Assembly (NCBI GenBank): GCA_016218905.1
Contig: JACRCS010000252.1
Location: 1 to 9,793 of the forward strand
Direction: 5' to 3'
Source of the DNA: Deltaproteobacteria bacterium
GTDB taxonomy: Bacteria; Desulfobacterota_C; Deferrisomatia; Deferrisomatales; JACRMM01
Length of the DNA stretch: 9,793 nucleotides
Below, one piece after another: positions 1-7,799 of the stretch (the stretch's first letter is position 1; the number at the start of each line of letters is the position of its first letter). A program made the position numbers and the translations under genes. The notes beneath the pieces are model-generated. The model was not told where the DNA came from, did not search any database, and saw only the letters and a program-made list of their open reading frames with translations.

Positions 1-143
1 GAATGGTGAACTGGGTGACTCAATGGTACCGGGAAGGAGGACGCAGGCGCCCCGACGAGATCGCCCGGTTCATGTGGAGCTTGGTGGTAGAGGGAATCGC
101 GAGAGAAGCGAACCAGGTCTCCCCTCCTGCCGCACCCGAATGA
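1..143 (+). CDS. TetR/AcrR-family transcriptional regulator, C-terminal fragment (5' end outside window)
   Basis: An open frame enters from the left edge (codons in phase with base 3) and ends at TGA 141-143, leaving the last 46 residues. The visible tail contains WYREGGRRRPDEIARF (from W at 24-26) followed by a hydrophobic helix ending VVEGIA. This resembles the C-terminal end of many TetR-family regulators, where a W-Y-R-x-G-G-R-x-x-x-x-E-I-A segment leads into a last helix. The DNA-binding helix-turn-helix would lie outside the window. The ATG at 3-5 is probably an internal Met rather than the start, because the homologous segment is C-terminal. Support from context: palindromic operators of the kind TetR dimers bind begin 101 bp after the stop and recur at 5658. 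Expected role (inference): a ligand-released repressor of both downstream units, perhaps sensing an acyl-CoA or pathway intermediate. Family assignment rests on this short tail only. Confidence 0.62.
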   Translation, partial: MVNWVTQWYREGGRRRPDEIARFMWSLVVEGIAREANQVSPPAAPE

Positions 144-210
144 TCAGCGCGCACAGGCGTTCCAGCGACGCGAGCGTGCGTGACGAGCGACCGCCGCATC
201 GAACTTCCGT

Positions 211-239
211 TTGACCAGAGCGCAGTCCTCAGCTAAGCT
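211..239 (+). promoter_or_regulatory. Candidate sigma70-type promoter P1
   Basis: TTGACC (211-216) and TAAGCT (234-239) are separated by 17 bp. The -35 matches consensus 5/6; the -10 is weak (3/6). The predicted start falls about 6-8 bases further, inside the palindrome at 244-263, as expected for repression by steric block. Its arrangement is the same as that of P2, 110 bp downstream. Confidence 0.4.
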
Positions 240-243
240 TCGC

Positions 244-263
244 CCGTCCGACTGGTCGGTCGG
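244..263. promoter_or_regulatory. Operator copy 1: 20-bp imperfect palindrome, TetR-type
   Basis: CCGTCCGACTGGTCGGTCGG. The inner arms CCGAC/GTCGG are fully complementary around a 2-bp centre; one T/T mismatch follows, then the outer CCG/CGG arms pair again. It differs from copy 2 (354-373) only in the second centre base. It starts 4 bp after the P1 -10 element. Size and symmetry fit a TetR dimer site. Confidence 0.75.
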
Positions 264-320
264 CTCGCTGTTTCGTCCGCCCGAGGGCAGATAGGCGTCG
301 GATTGACAGATAAACTTCGT

Positions 321-349
321 TTGACGGCCGGCGGCTGACAAGATACTCT
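321..349 (+). promoter_or_regulatory. Candidate sigma70-type promoter P2 for the ligase/Mo-hydroxylase operon
   Basis: TTGACG (321-326), a 17-bp spacer, then TACTCT (344-349). An alternative -10 is GATACT (342-347) with a 15-bp spacer. A second -35-like TTGACA at 303-308 has no usable -10 at normal spacing. The predicted start lies within the palindrome at 354-373, giving a leader of roughly 90 nt before the ATG at 448. Confidence 0.42.
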
Positions 350-353
350 CTTA

Positions 354-373
354 CCGTCCGACTAGTCGGTCGG
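354..373. promoter_or_regulatory. Operator copy 2: 20-bp imperfect palindrome, TetR-type
   Basis: CCGTCCGACTAGTCGGTCGG. Same symmetry as copy 1: outer CCG/CGG, one T/T mismatch, inner CCGAC/GTCGG around TA. It begins 4 bp after the P2 -10 hexamer, so it should cover the transcription start of the first operon. Bound repressor would block RNA polymerase there. Confidence 0.78.
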
Positions 374-435
374 GCACCGAAGTCCTGCTCCGCGTCGCAG
401 AGCAAAGCTGCCGCCGATCCCGAACGCCGCCCTCC

Positions 436-441
436 GGGAGG
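436..441 (+). promoter_or_regulatory. Ribosome binding site fixing the ligase start
   Basis: GGGAGG lies 6 nt before ATG 448. It is too close to support the in-frame TTG at 442, so ATG 448 is the preferred start. Confidence 0.7.
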
Positions 442-447
442 TTGCTC

Positions 448-1994
<1,547 letters not shown>

Positions 1995-1998
<4 letters not shown>

Positions 1999-2879
1999 GA
2001 TGCCTGCGTTCCTTCGACTATGACGAGCCGCCCAGCCTCGCGGAGGCCTCGGCCCTGCTCGCCGCGTCCGGCGGCAAGGCCCGTCTCCTCGCGGGAGGAA
2101 CCGATCTCCTCGAGAAGATGAAGAGCGGTGCGGTCGCGCCGGAGAAGCTGATCAACTTGAAGAGAATCGAGGATGCCCGGCTCCGGGGGTTGGGTGAGGT
2201 CGAGGACGGGCTCCTCGAGATCGGCGCTCTCGTGACGCTCCAGGAACTGATCGACTCGCCCCTGCTCCGGGGAAGAGTTCCTCTCCTGCCCGAGGCCGCG
2301 CAAACGATGGCATCCCACCAGGTGCGCAATCTCGCGACCGTGGGAGGAAACCTCTGCAACGCCGCGCCTTCGGCCGACCTGGCGCCGCCCCTCCTCGCGC
2401 TGGACGCCGAGGCGCTGGCGTGGAGCCCGGCCGGCGTCCGCCGGGTGTCGCTCCCGGAGTTCTTCGTAGGGCCCGGACAGACCGCCCTGCGGCCGGAGGA
2501 ACTCCTCCTTTCGGTGCGCTTTCCTTCTCCACCGGCGAGTTTCCGCGCCCGTTACGTCAAGCACACCTTGCGCAACGCGATGGATATCGCCGCCGTCGGC
2601 GTAGCGGTCGCCTTCCACCTGGAGCGTGGGCTCCTGCGGGGGGTGAGGATCGCGCTCGGGGCGGTGGCCCCGACCCCCCTGCGAGCGGCTGAGGCCGAGG
2701 CGCTGCTGGAGGGTAGAGAGCCGGACCTGCGTCGACTGGAGGAGGCGGCCCGGCGCGCCGCTCAAGCTTGCGCCCCCGTGAGCGACGTCCGCGCCAGTGC
2801 CGAGTACCGGCGCGAGATGGTCGAGTGCTGGGTACGGCGAAGCTTCCACTACCTTCTCGACCGCGCGGGGCAGGAGTAA
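1995..2879 (+). CDS. FAD-binding subunit of a molybdenum hydroxylase (CoxM/XDH middle-subunit type)
   Basis: 294 residues, normal for the medium subunit of xanthine dehydrogenase/CO dehydrogenase-type enzymes. It carries FAD and passes electrons from the [2Fe-2S] clusters to an external acceptor. The two FAD-binding signatures are present: AGGTDLL (33-39) and TVGGNLCNA (115-123); the remainder fits the CO dehydrogenase flavoprotein C-terminal domain. There is no cysteine-rich insertion like the one carrying the extra [4Fe-4S] cluster in the beta subunit of 4-hydroxybenzoyl-CoA reductase, so an oxidative hydroxylase is more likely than a reductase. The start is GTG 1995, overlapping the ligase stop by four bases (GTGA), with GGAGG at 1980-1984, 10 nt upstream. 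The TAA stop overlaps the next ATG (TAATG). The order FAD / Fe-S / Mo subunit is one found in the family. Confidence 0.92.
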
Positions 2880-3361
2880 TGGAGAGAACCCTCGAGTTCA
2901 CGCTCAACGGGGAGCCGGTGCGCCTGGCGATCGACTCGGCCCGGACCCTCCTCGAGGTCCTGCGGACCACTCTCGGCCTCACCGGCACGAAGGAAGGGTG
3001 CGGACGCGGCCAGTGCGGCGCCTGCACCGTTCTCCTGAACGGCAAGGCCGTACCCTCCTGCCTCGTCCTGGCGGCGGACGCGCAGGGAGCCGAGGTGCTC
3101 ACCATCGAAGGGCTCGCGGCCGGCGACTCCCTTCACCCGCTCCAGAGCGCGTTCGTGGAGCGCGGGGCGATCCAGTGCGGCTACTGTACCAGCGGTATGA
3201 TCCTCGCCGGGAAGGCCCTCCTCGACCGCAATCCCTCCCCTACGGACCCCGAAATCCGGGAGGCGGTCGCGGGGAACCTCTGCCGGTGCACGGGTTACGC
3301 GAAGATCGTCGAGGCGATCGGCGCCGCGGCGCGCTCCCTCCACGCCGGTACGGACGAATGA
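2879..3361 (+). CDS. [2Fe-2S] subunit of the molybdenum hydroxylase (CoxS type)
   Basis: 160 residues, the usual size for the small subunit. It wires electrons from the Mo cofactor to FAD through two [2Fe-2S] clusters. All eight ligands are visible: plant-ferredoxin-type Cys41, Cys46, Cys49 and Cys61 (GCGRGQCGACTV then a later Cys), and the helical-domain cluster with Cys100 and Cys103 (QCGYCTSGM) and Cys135 and Cys137 (NLCRCTGY). The open frame continues upstream of ATG 2879, but that stretch overlaps the FAD gene and does not look like this family; conserved sequence begins at MERTLEFTLNGE. ATG 2879 shares bases with the FAD-gene stop, so translation is probably coupled. The stop overlaps the ATG of the large subunit (ATGA). 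No twin-arginine signal is present, so the complex should be cytoplasmic. Confidence 0.95.
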   Translation: MERTLEFTLNGEPVRLAIDSARTLLEVLRTTLGLTGTKEGCGRGQCGACTVLLNGKAVPSCLVLAADAQGAEVLTIEGLAAGDSLHPLQSAFVERGAIQCGYCTSGMILAGKALLDRNPSPTDPEIREAVAGNLCRCTGYAKIVEAIGAAARSLHAGTDE

Positions 3362-5613
3362 GCGGCTTCTCGGCGATCGGGCGCCGCCTCCCGAAGCTCG
3401 ACGGGGTGGCAAAGGCCCTCGGAAGGGCCGCCTACCTGGACGATCTGCGGCTGCCCGGGCTCCTTCACGCGAAGATCCTCCGAGCGGCCGTGCCCCACGG
3501 GCGCATCGTGCACCTCGACGTGAGCAAGGCGAAGCGGCTGACCGGCGTGAAGGAGGTCCTTACGGCGACGGACCTCCCGGAAGTCCGGTTCGGCTTCGCG
3601 AGGGACAATACCGCGCTGAAGAAGGAAAAGGTCCGTTCTATCCGCGACGAGGTGGCCGCCGTCGCCGCCGTGGACGAGAGCACGGCCGAAGAGGCGCTCG
3701 GCCTGATCCACATCGAGTACGAGCAACTGCCGGGGGTCTACGACCCGGTAGCGGCTCTGGAGCCGGGCGCGCCGCTGGTGCACGAGGGCAGGGACTCGAA
3801 TCTCTACAAAGAGTTCAGGTTCCAGGAAGGAGACGTGGAGCGCGCCCTCGAGCGGGCCGCGGCGGTCGTCGAAGGCTCGTTCCGCCTACCTCTCACGAGC
3901 GCCTGCCCGATGGGCACGTCGTCCATGATGGCGCAGGCCGATCCGTCGGGCGGGCTCACGGTCTGGACGCCGGTCCAGACCCCCTTCCTGTGGCAGCGGG
4001 ACCTGGCCCTGGCGCTGCGGATCCCGCCCAGCCGCGTTCGTGTGATTCAGCCCACCATCGGCGGCGGGTTCGGCAGCCGCCTGGACCTCAACCCCTTTGA
4101 GCCTATCTGTGCCCTCCTCTCACTGCGGACCGGGCGGCCGGTGAAGATCGTCTTCGATCGGGAGGAGGAACTTCTCGCCGCGCCTTCCCGTCAGCCCTGC
4201 GTCATCCGCCTACGGAGCGCCGCGGCCCGCGACGGCACACTCCTCGCGCGGGAGGCGAGTCTCCTCCTCGACTGCGGCGCCTACGTCTCCTGGGGGGCAC
4301 TGACTCCCGAGCTGATGCTCCAGACGACCTCCTCCCTCTACCGCCTGGAGAACGTGCGCTTCGAGGCGCAGGTCGTCTACACCAACAACCCCCACACCGG
4401 CGCAGTGCGCGGTTGGGGCAACCCGCAGTCGACGTTCGCCATCGAGTCCCAGATGGACGAGCTCGCCGAGAAGCTCGGGATCGATCCGCTCGAATTCCGC
4501 CTCCGCAACGCGAACCAGCGCGGGGACTGCACGCCGCAGGGCTTTCGGATCACGTCCTGCGGCCTCGCGCAGTGCCTGGAGGACGTCAAGGAGCGCTCCG
4601 GCTGGACGCGAAAGCGCGGCCGGGGGATCGGGGTCGCGTCCGCCATCGCGGTGAGCGGCGGCGCCCGCGTGTACCGCTCGGACGGGTGCGGCTCCATCGT
4701 GAAGGTCGACGACTACGGGGCGGTCACCCTGATCACCGGCTCCACGGAGATCGGGCAGGGCTCCGACGTGATGCTGGCGCAGCTCGTTGCGGAGGAGCTC
4801 GGGGTCAGGGTAGAGGACGTTTCCGTCGTCAATACCGATACGACGGTGAAGCCGTGGGACACCGGCACGCACGCGAGCCGGACGACCTTCGTCGCGGGCA
4901 ACTCGGCCCGCCTGGCCGCCTCGAAGGTCCGCGCCGAGCTCCAGCGCCTCGCGTCGGGGCTCCTGGGAGTTGCTCCGGAGCGGGTGGCGCTCCGGGATCG
5001 GGAGGCTGTCGCGCTGGACCCGCCGGGGGGACGCGTGCCCCTGGAGCGGGTCGTCCGGGCGAGGCACTTCACCGAAGGCGGGAGCATTCTCATCGCCGAG
5101 CACTTCTACGATCCCCCCACCGAGGTCCTCGACGAGAACCTCCGGGGAAACTGGTCGGCCGCCTACGGGTTTTGCGCCCAAGTGGCGGAGGTCCAGGTGG
5201 ACGAGGAGACCGGGAAGATCGAGGTCGAGAGGCTCTACTACGCCCACGACGTCGGCCGGGCCATCAACCCGATGATGGTCGAAGGGCAGATGGAGGGGGC
5301 CGTCTCCTGGGGGCTCGGATACGCGCTCATGGAGGAGCTGAAGACCGCCGAGGGCCGCGTGCTCAATCAAAACCTCCACGACTACAAGCTTCCTACCGCC
5401 GCGGACATGCCGCCGGTGGAGACGAGCATCGTCGAGAGCGTCGACCCCCTGGGTCCCTTCGGCGCGAAGGGAATGGGGGACTTCGGTCTCTCCGCCACCG
5501 CACCGGCCATCGCCAATGCGGTCTACGACGCGGTCGGGGTGCGCCCGACCGAGCTGCCGATCACACCCGAGAAGCTCCGTGCCCTCCTGCGAAGAAGGGA
5601 CCCAGCCGGCTGA
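3358..5613 (+). CDS. Molybdopterin-binding catalytic subunit, xanthine dehydrogenase/aldehyde oxidase/CoxL family
   Basis: 751 residues, complete. Family members hydroxylate a substrate carbon with oxygen from water at a molybdenum-cytosine-dinucleotide centre. Visible features: N-terminal a/b-hammerhead region (about 15-120); Gln207 in TPVQTP, matching the Gln that hydrogen-bonds the Mo oxo group; Mo-cofactor loop IGGGFGSR (234-241); VRGWGNPQ (350-357), with Trp353 where bovine xanthine dehydrogenase has Phe914; STEIGQGSD (462-470), the second cofactor loop; and C-terminal GAKGMGDFGL (702-711). Two departures from consensus stand out. The catalytic Glu of the last motif (usually GxGE) is Asp708, and the usual HxxLEP-type motif near 182-187 reads ACPMGT. 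The purine-binding Glu802 of xanthine dehydrogenase is also absent (Leu242), arguing against a purine substrate. The CoxL VAYRCSFR loop is absent, so it is not form I CO dehydrogenase. The start is ATG 3358, overlapping the Fe-S gene stop by four bases. Substrate unknown; a CoA ester, aldehyde or N-heterocycle are candidates. Confidence 0.9.
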   Translation: MSGFSAIGRRLPKLDGVAKALGRAAYLDDLRLPGLLHAKILRAAVPHGRIVHLDVSKAKRLTGVKEVLTATDLPEVRFGFARDNTALKKEKVRSIRDEVAAVAAVDESTAEEALGLIHIEYEQLPGVYDPVAALEPGAPLVHEGRDSNLYKEFRFQEGDVERALERAAAVVEGSFRLPLTSACPMGTSSMMAQADPSGGLTVWTPVQTPFLWQRDLALALRIPPSRVRVIQPTIGGGFGSRLDLNPFEPICALLSLRTGRPVKIVFDREEELLAAPSRQPCVIRLRSAAARDGTLLAREASLLLDCGAYVSWGALTPELMLQTTSSLYRLENVRFEAQVVYTNNPHTGAVRGWGNPQSTFAIESQMDELAEKLGIDPLEFRLRNANQRGDCTPQGFRITSCGLAQCLEDVKERSGWTRKRGRGIGVASAIAVSGGARVYRSDGCGSIVKVDDYGAVTLITGSTEIGQGSDVMLAQLVAEELGVRVEDVSVVNTDTTVKPWDTGTHASRTTFVAGNSARLAASKVRAELQRLASGLLGVAPERVALRDREAVALDPPGGRVPLERVVRARHFTEGGSILIAEHFYDPPTEVLDENLRGNWSAAYGFCAQVAEVQVDEETGKIEVERLYYAHDVGRAINPMMVEGQMEGAVSWGLGYALMEELKTAEGRVLNQNLHDYKLPTAADMPPVETSIVESVDPLGPFGAKGMGDFGLSATAPAIANAVYDAVGVRPTELPITPEKLRALLRRRDPAG

Positions 5614-5621
5614 GCCTTGCG

Positions 5622-5640
5622 GCTGCCGGAGGCGGGCAGC
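5622..5640 (+). terminator. Weak hairpin after the Mo-subunit gene
   Basis: GCTGCC (5622-5627) pairs with GGCAGC (5635-5640) around a 7-nt loop, 8 nt after the stop. No T-run follows, so it is not a classical intrinsic terminator. It could slow polymerase or protect the 3' end of the upstream message. Confidence 0.22.
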
Positions 5641-5657
5641 AGATCGGGGCTCCTTGA

Positions 5658-5677
5658 CCGCCCGACCAGTCGGTCGG
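5658..5677. promoter_or_regulatory. Operator copy 3: 20-bp imperfect palindrome before hyuA
   Basis: CCGCCCGACCAGTCGGTCGG. It shares the inner CCGAC/GTCGG arms, 2-bp centre and outer CCG/CGG arms with copies 1 and 2; the single mismatched pair is C/T here. It lies in the only sizeable gap of the coding block, 22 bp before the hyuA ATG. This suggests a second promoter under the same regulator. No convincing -35/-10 pair is seen at the spacing used by P1 and P2; a TTGACC at 5654-5659 overlaps the site but has no clear -10 partner. Confidence 0.72.
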
Positions 5678-5699
5678 GCCCCTGACGGAGAAACAGGCC

Positions 5700-7799
5700 A
5701 TGGCTCCTGGAGAGTACAGACTCGGGTGCGACATCGGGGGGACGTTCACCGACTTCGTTCTCCTGAACGACCAGACGGGCGAGATCGAGATCTACAAATG
5801 CCTCACCACGCCCAAGGACCCCTCCGAGGCGGTCCAGCAGGGCGTCGAGGCTCTCCGGCAGAGGGCGCCCGACTGCGTAGAGGCGCTCTTGCAGGTGATC
5901 CACGGCACGACCCTGGTGATCAACGCGATCATCGAACGAAAGGGCGCGAGGACCGGCCTGATCACCACGGCAGGCGCCCGGGACGTCCTGGAGATCGGGC
6001 GCGAGAAGCGCTACGACAACTACGACATCTTCGCCGAGTACCCGGTTCCGCTCGTCCCCCGGCCCCTTCGGAAGGAGGTGCACGAGCGGATGTTCAAGGG
6101 CGGGCGCGTCATCCAGCCCTTGCGAAGGGAGGAGGTGGAAGAGGTCCTGGACGAGCTCGTCTCGTCCGGGATCGGCTCCCTGGCGGTCTGTTTCCTTCAC
6201 TCCTATGAAAACCCCTCACACGAGGCGCTGGTCAAGCAGGTGGCACGGGAACGGGCGCCGGAGCTCGAAGTCTCCGTCAGCTCCGAGGTCCTCCCCGAGA
6301 TCCGTGAATACGAGCGGACCAGCACGACCGTCGCCAACGCCTACGTAAAGCCCCTCACGAAGCGCTACATGACGCGCCTGAGCGGACGGCTCCAGGACCT
6401 CGGGTTCAAGCGCAAGCTCTACATCATGCTCTCGAGCGGGGGGATCACCTCGGTGGAGACGGCCAAGGAGTTCCCGGTGCGGCTCATCGAGTCGGGGCCC
6501 ACCGCCGGCGTGATCGCAGCCGAGTACTACGGCAGGCTCTTCAACGTGCGGGACATCTTCTCCTTCGACATGGGCGGCACGACGGCCAAGTCCTGCCTGA
6601 TCGTGAAGGGCAACGCCACCCGCGTCTCGAGCTTCGAAGTGGCCAGAGTCCAGCGGTTCAAGAAGGGCAGCGGGATGCCCATCCAGGTGCCGGTCATCGA
6701 CCTGCTGGAGATCGGAGCGGGCGGCGGCAGCATCGCGCGGGTCAGCAAACTCGGTCTGCTCCAGGTCGGCCCCGACAGCGCGGGGGCGGACCCGGGACCC
6801 GCCTGCTACTCGTTGGGAGGGACCGAACCGACCGTGACGGACGGAGACCTCGCCCTCGGTTACCTCGACGCCGACTACTTCCTGGGCGGTCAGATGGCGC
6901 TCGACCGAGCGGCCGCCAAGGAGGCGATCCGTGAGAAGCTGGCGGTTCCCCTCGGCGTCTCCGAGACCCAGGCCGCCTGGGGCATCCACGACCTCATCAA
7001 CGAGATCATGGCCGCGGCGGCCAAGACGCACATCGCCGAGAAGGGCGGAAACCCCAAGACCGTCACCCTGGTCGCCTTCGGTGGCGCGGGGCCGGTACAC
7101 GCGTACGGGCTCGCGAAGAAGCTGAAGGCCCCTCGGATCCTCGTGCCGCCCGTCGCCGGCGTCGGCTCGGCGTTCGGCTTCTTTACGGCGCCCACGGCCT
7201 TCGACCTGGTCCGGACCAACATGCGGGCGCTCTCGGAAGCGAACTTCGACGAGGTCGAGGAGCTCTTCGCGTCGATGGAGCGCGAGGGCGCCCAGGTCCT
7301 GGAGCAGGCCGGGCCGATCGAGTCCATCCTCTACGAGCGCTCGGTCGACATGCGATACGTAGGTCAGGGCTACGAGGTCAACGTCCCTCTGCCCTTCCGG
7401 GACTGTCGGCAGACCACGGCCCGGGCCGTCCAGGAGCTCTTCGACGAGGTCTACCGGAGTCTCTACGGCCGAACCTATCCGGAGGTCCCCCTGGAGTTCG
7501 TAAGCTTCCGGGTCCGCGCGCGCCTTCCCGAAAAGCCGCTCGAGTTTCCCAAGATCGAGGACAGGGGCACGCTCCCGGAGGCCCGAAAAGGCACTCGGCT
7601 CGCCTACTCCGACGAGGCACAGGAGTACGTCCCCTTTGCCGTCTACGACCGCTACCGGCTCTCGCCGGGGGCGAGCTTCCGCGGGCCGGCCATCGTGGAA
7701 GAGCGAGAGTCCACGACGGTCGTGCAGGAGGGCGGCGCGGTAGCGGTCGACGAATACGGCTTTCTCTGGATCACCCTGGGAGGTAATGCCGATGAGTAG
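5700..7799 (+). CDS. hyuA: Hydantoinase/oxoprolinase family protein, HyuA-type ATP-binding subunit
   Basis: 699 residues, full family length. HyuA-type proteins have an actin/Hsp70-like ATPase fold and, with HyuB, drive ATP-dependent opening of cyclic amides (N-methylhydantoin, 5-oxoproline, lactams) or, in relatives, carboxylation of acetone or acetophenone. Domain order: Hydant_A_N (about 7-190) with phosphate-binding GCDIGGTFTD (9-18) and HGTTLVINA (68-76); the central hydantoinase A domain (about 210-500) with SSGGITS, ESGPTAGV, the second nucleotide loop DMGGTTAK (290-297) and FGGAGPVHA (460-468); and a C-terminal domain (about 515-690). The ATP-binding motifs look intact. The start is ATG 5700 with GGAG at 5687-5690, nine bases upstream. 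The end overlaps the hyuB start. Operator copy 3 lies just ahead, tying it to the ligase/Mo-hydroxylase operon. The companion subunits of acetophenone or acetone carboxylase are not seen, so an amidohydrolase is favoured; the substrate is unproven. Confidence 0.9.
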   Translation: MAPGEYRLGCDIGGTFTDFVLLNDQTGEIEIYKCLTTPKDPSEAVQQGVEALRQRAPDCVEALLQVIHGTTLVINAIIERKGARTGLITTAGARDVLEIGREKRYDNYDIFAEYPVPLVPRPLRKEVHERMFKGGRVIQPLRREEVEEVLDELVSSGIGSLAVCFLHSYENPSHEALVKQVARERAPELEVSVSSEVLPEIREYERTSTTVANAYVKPLTKRYMTRLSGRLQDLGFKRKLYIMLSSGGITSVETAKEFPVRLIESGPTAGVIAAEYYGRLFNVRDIFSFDMGGTTAKSCLIVKGNATRVSSFEVARVQRFKKGSGMPIQVPVIDLLEIGAGGGSIARVSKLGLLQVGPDSAGADPGPACYSLGGTEPTVTDGDLALGYLDADYFLGGQMALDRAAAKEAIREKLAVPLGVSETQAAWGIHDLINEIMAAAAKTHIAEKGGNPKTVTLVAFGGAGPVHAYGLAKKLKAPRILVPPVAGVGSAFGFFTAPTAFDLVRTNMRALSEANFDEVEELFASMEREGAQVLEQAGPIESILYERSVDMRYVGQGYEVNVPLPFRDCRQTTARAVQELFDEVYRSLYGRTYPEVPLEFVSFRVRARLPEKPLEFPKIEDRGTLPEARKGTRLAYSDEAQEYVPFAVYDRYRLSPGASFRGPAIVEERESTTVVQEGGAVAVDEYGFLWITLGGNADE
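7778..7783 (+). promoter_or_regulatory. Ribosome binding site for hyuB
   Basis: GGGAGG sits inside the end of hyuA. It is 8 nt before ATG 7792 but only 2 nt before the in-frame ATG 7786, so 7792 is the better start; the two differ by two residues. Confidence 0.65.

Noticed and set aside
23..214. 63-codon open frame at the left end
   Set aside because: It overlaps the TetR-like C-terminal frame, is Arg/Pro-rich and continues past that stop without family features.
244..373. Palindromes as ends of a mobile element
   Set aside because: The copies are self-palindromes placed at promoter positions, with no transposase or target duplication nearby; operator function explains them better.
3358..5613. 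Form I aerobic CO dehydrogenase (CoxMSL)
   Set aside because: Subunit types match, but the CoxL active-site loop with the Cys that binds copper (VAYRCSFR) is absent; the equivalent stretch reads GAVRGWGNPQ.
4413..5657. 414-codon + strand frame inside the Mo subunit gene
   Set aside because: It is a frame-shifted shadow of the catalytic subunit; its composition is dominated by Arg and Gly.
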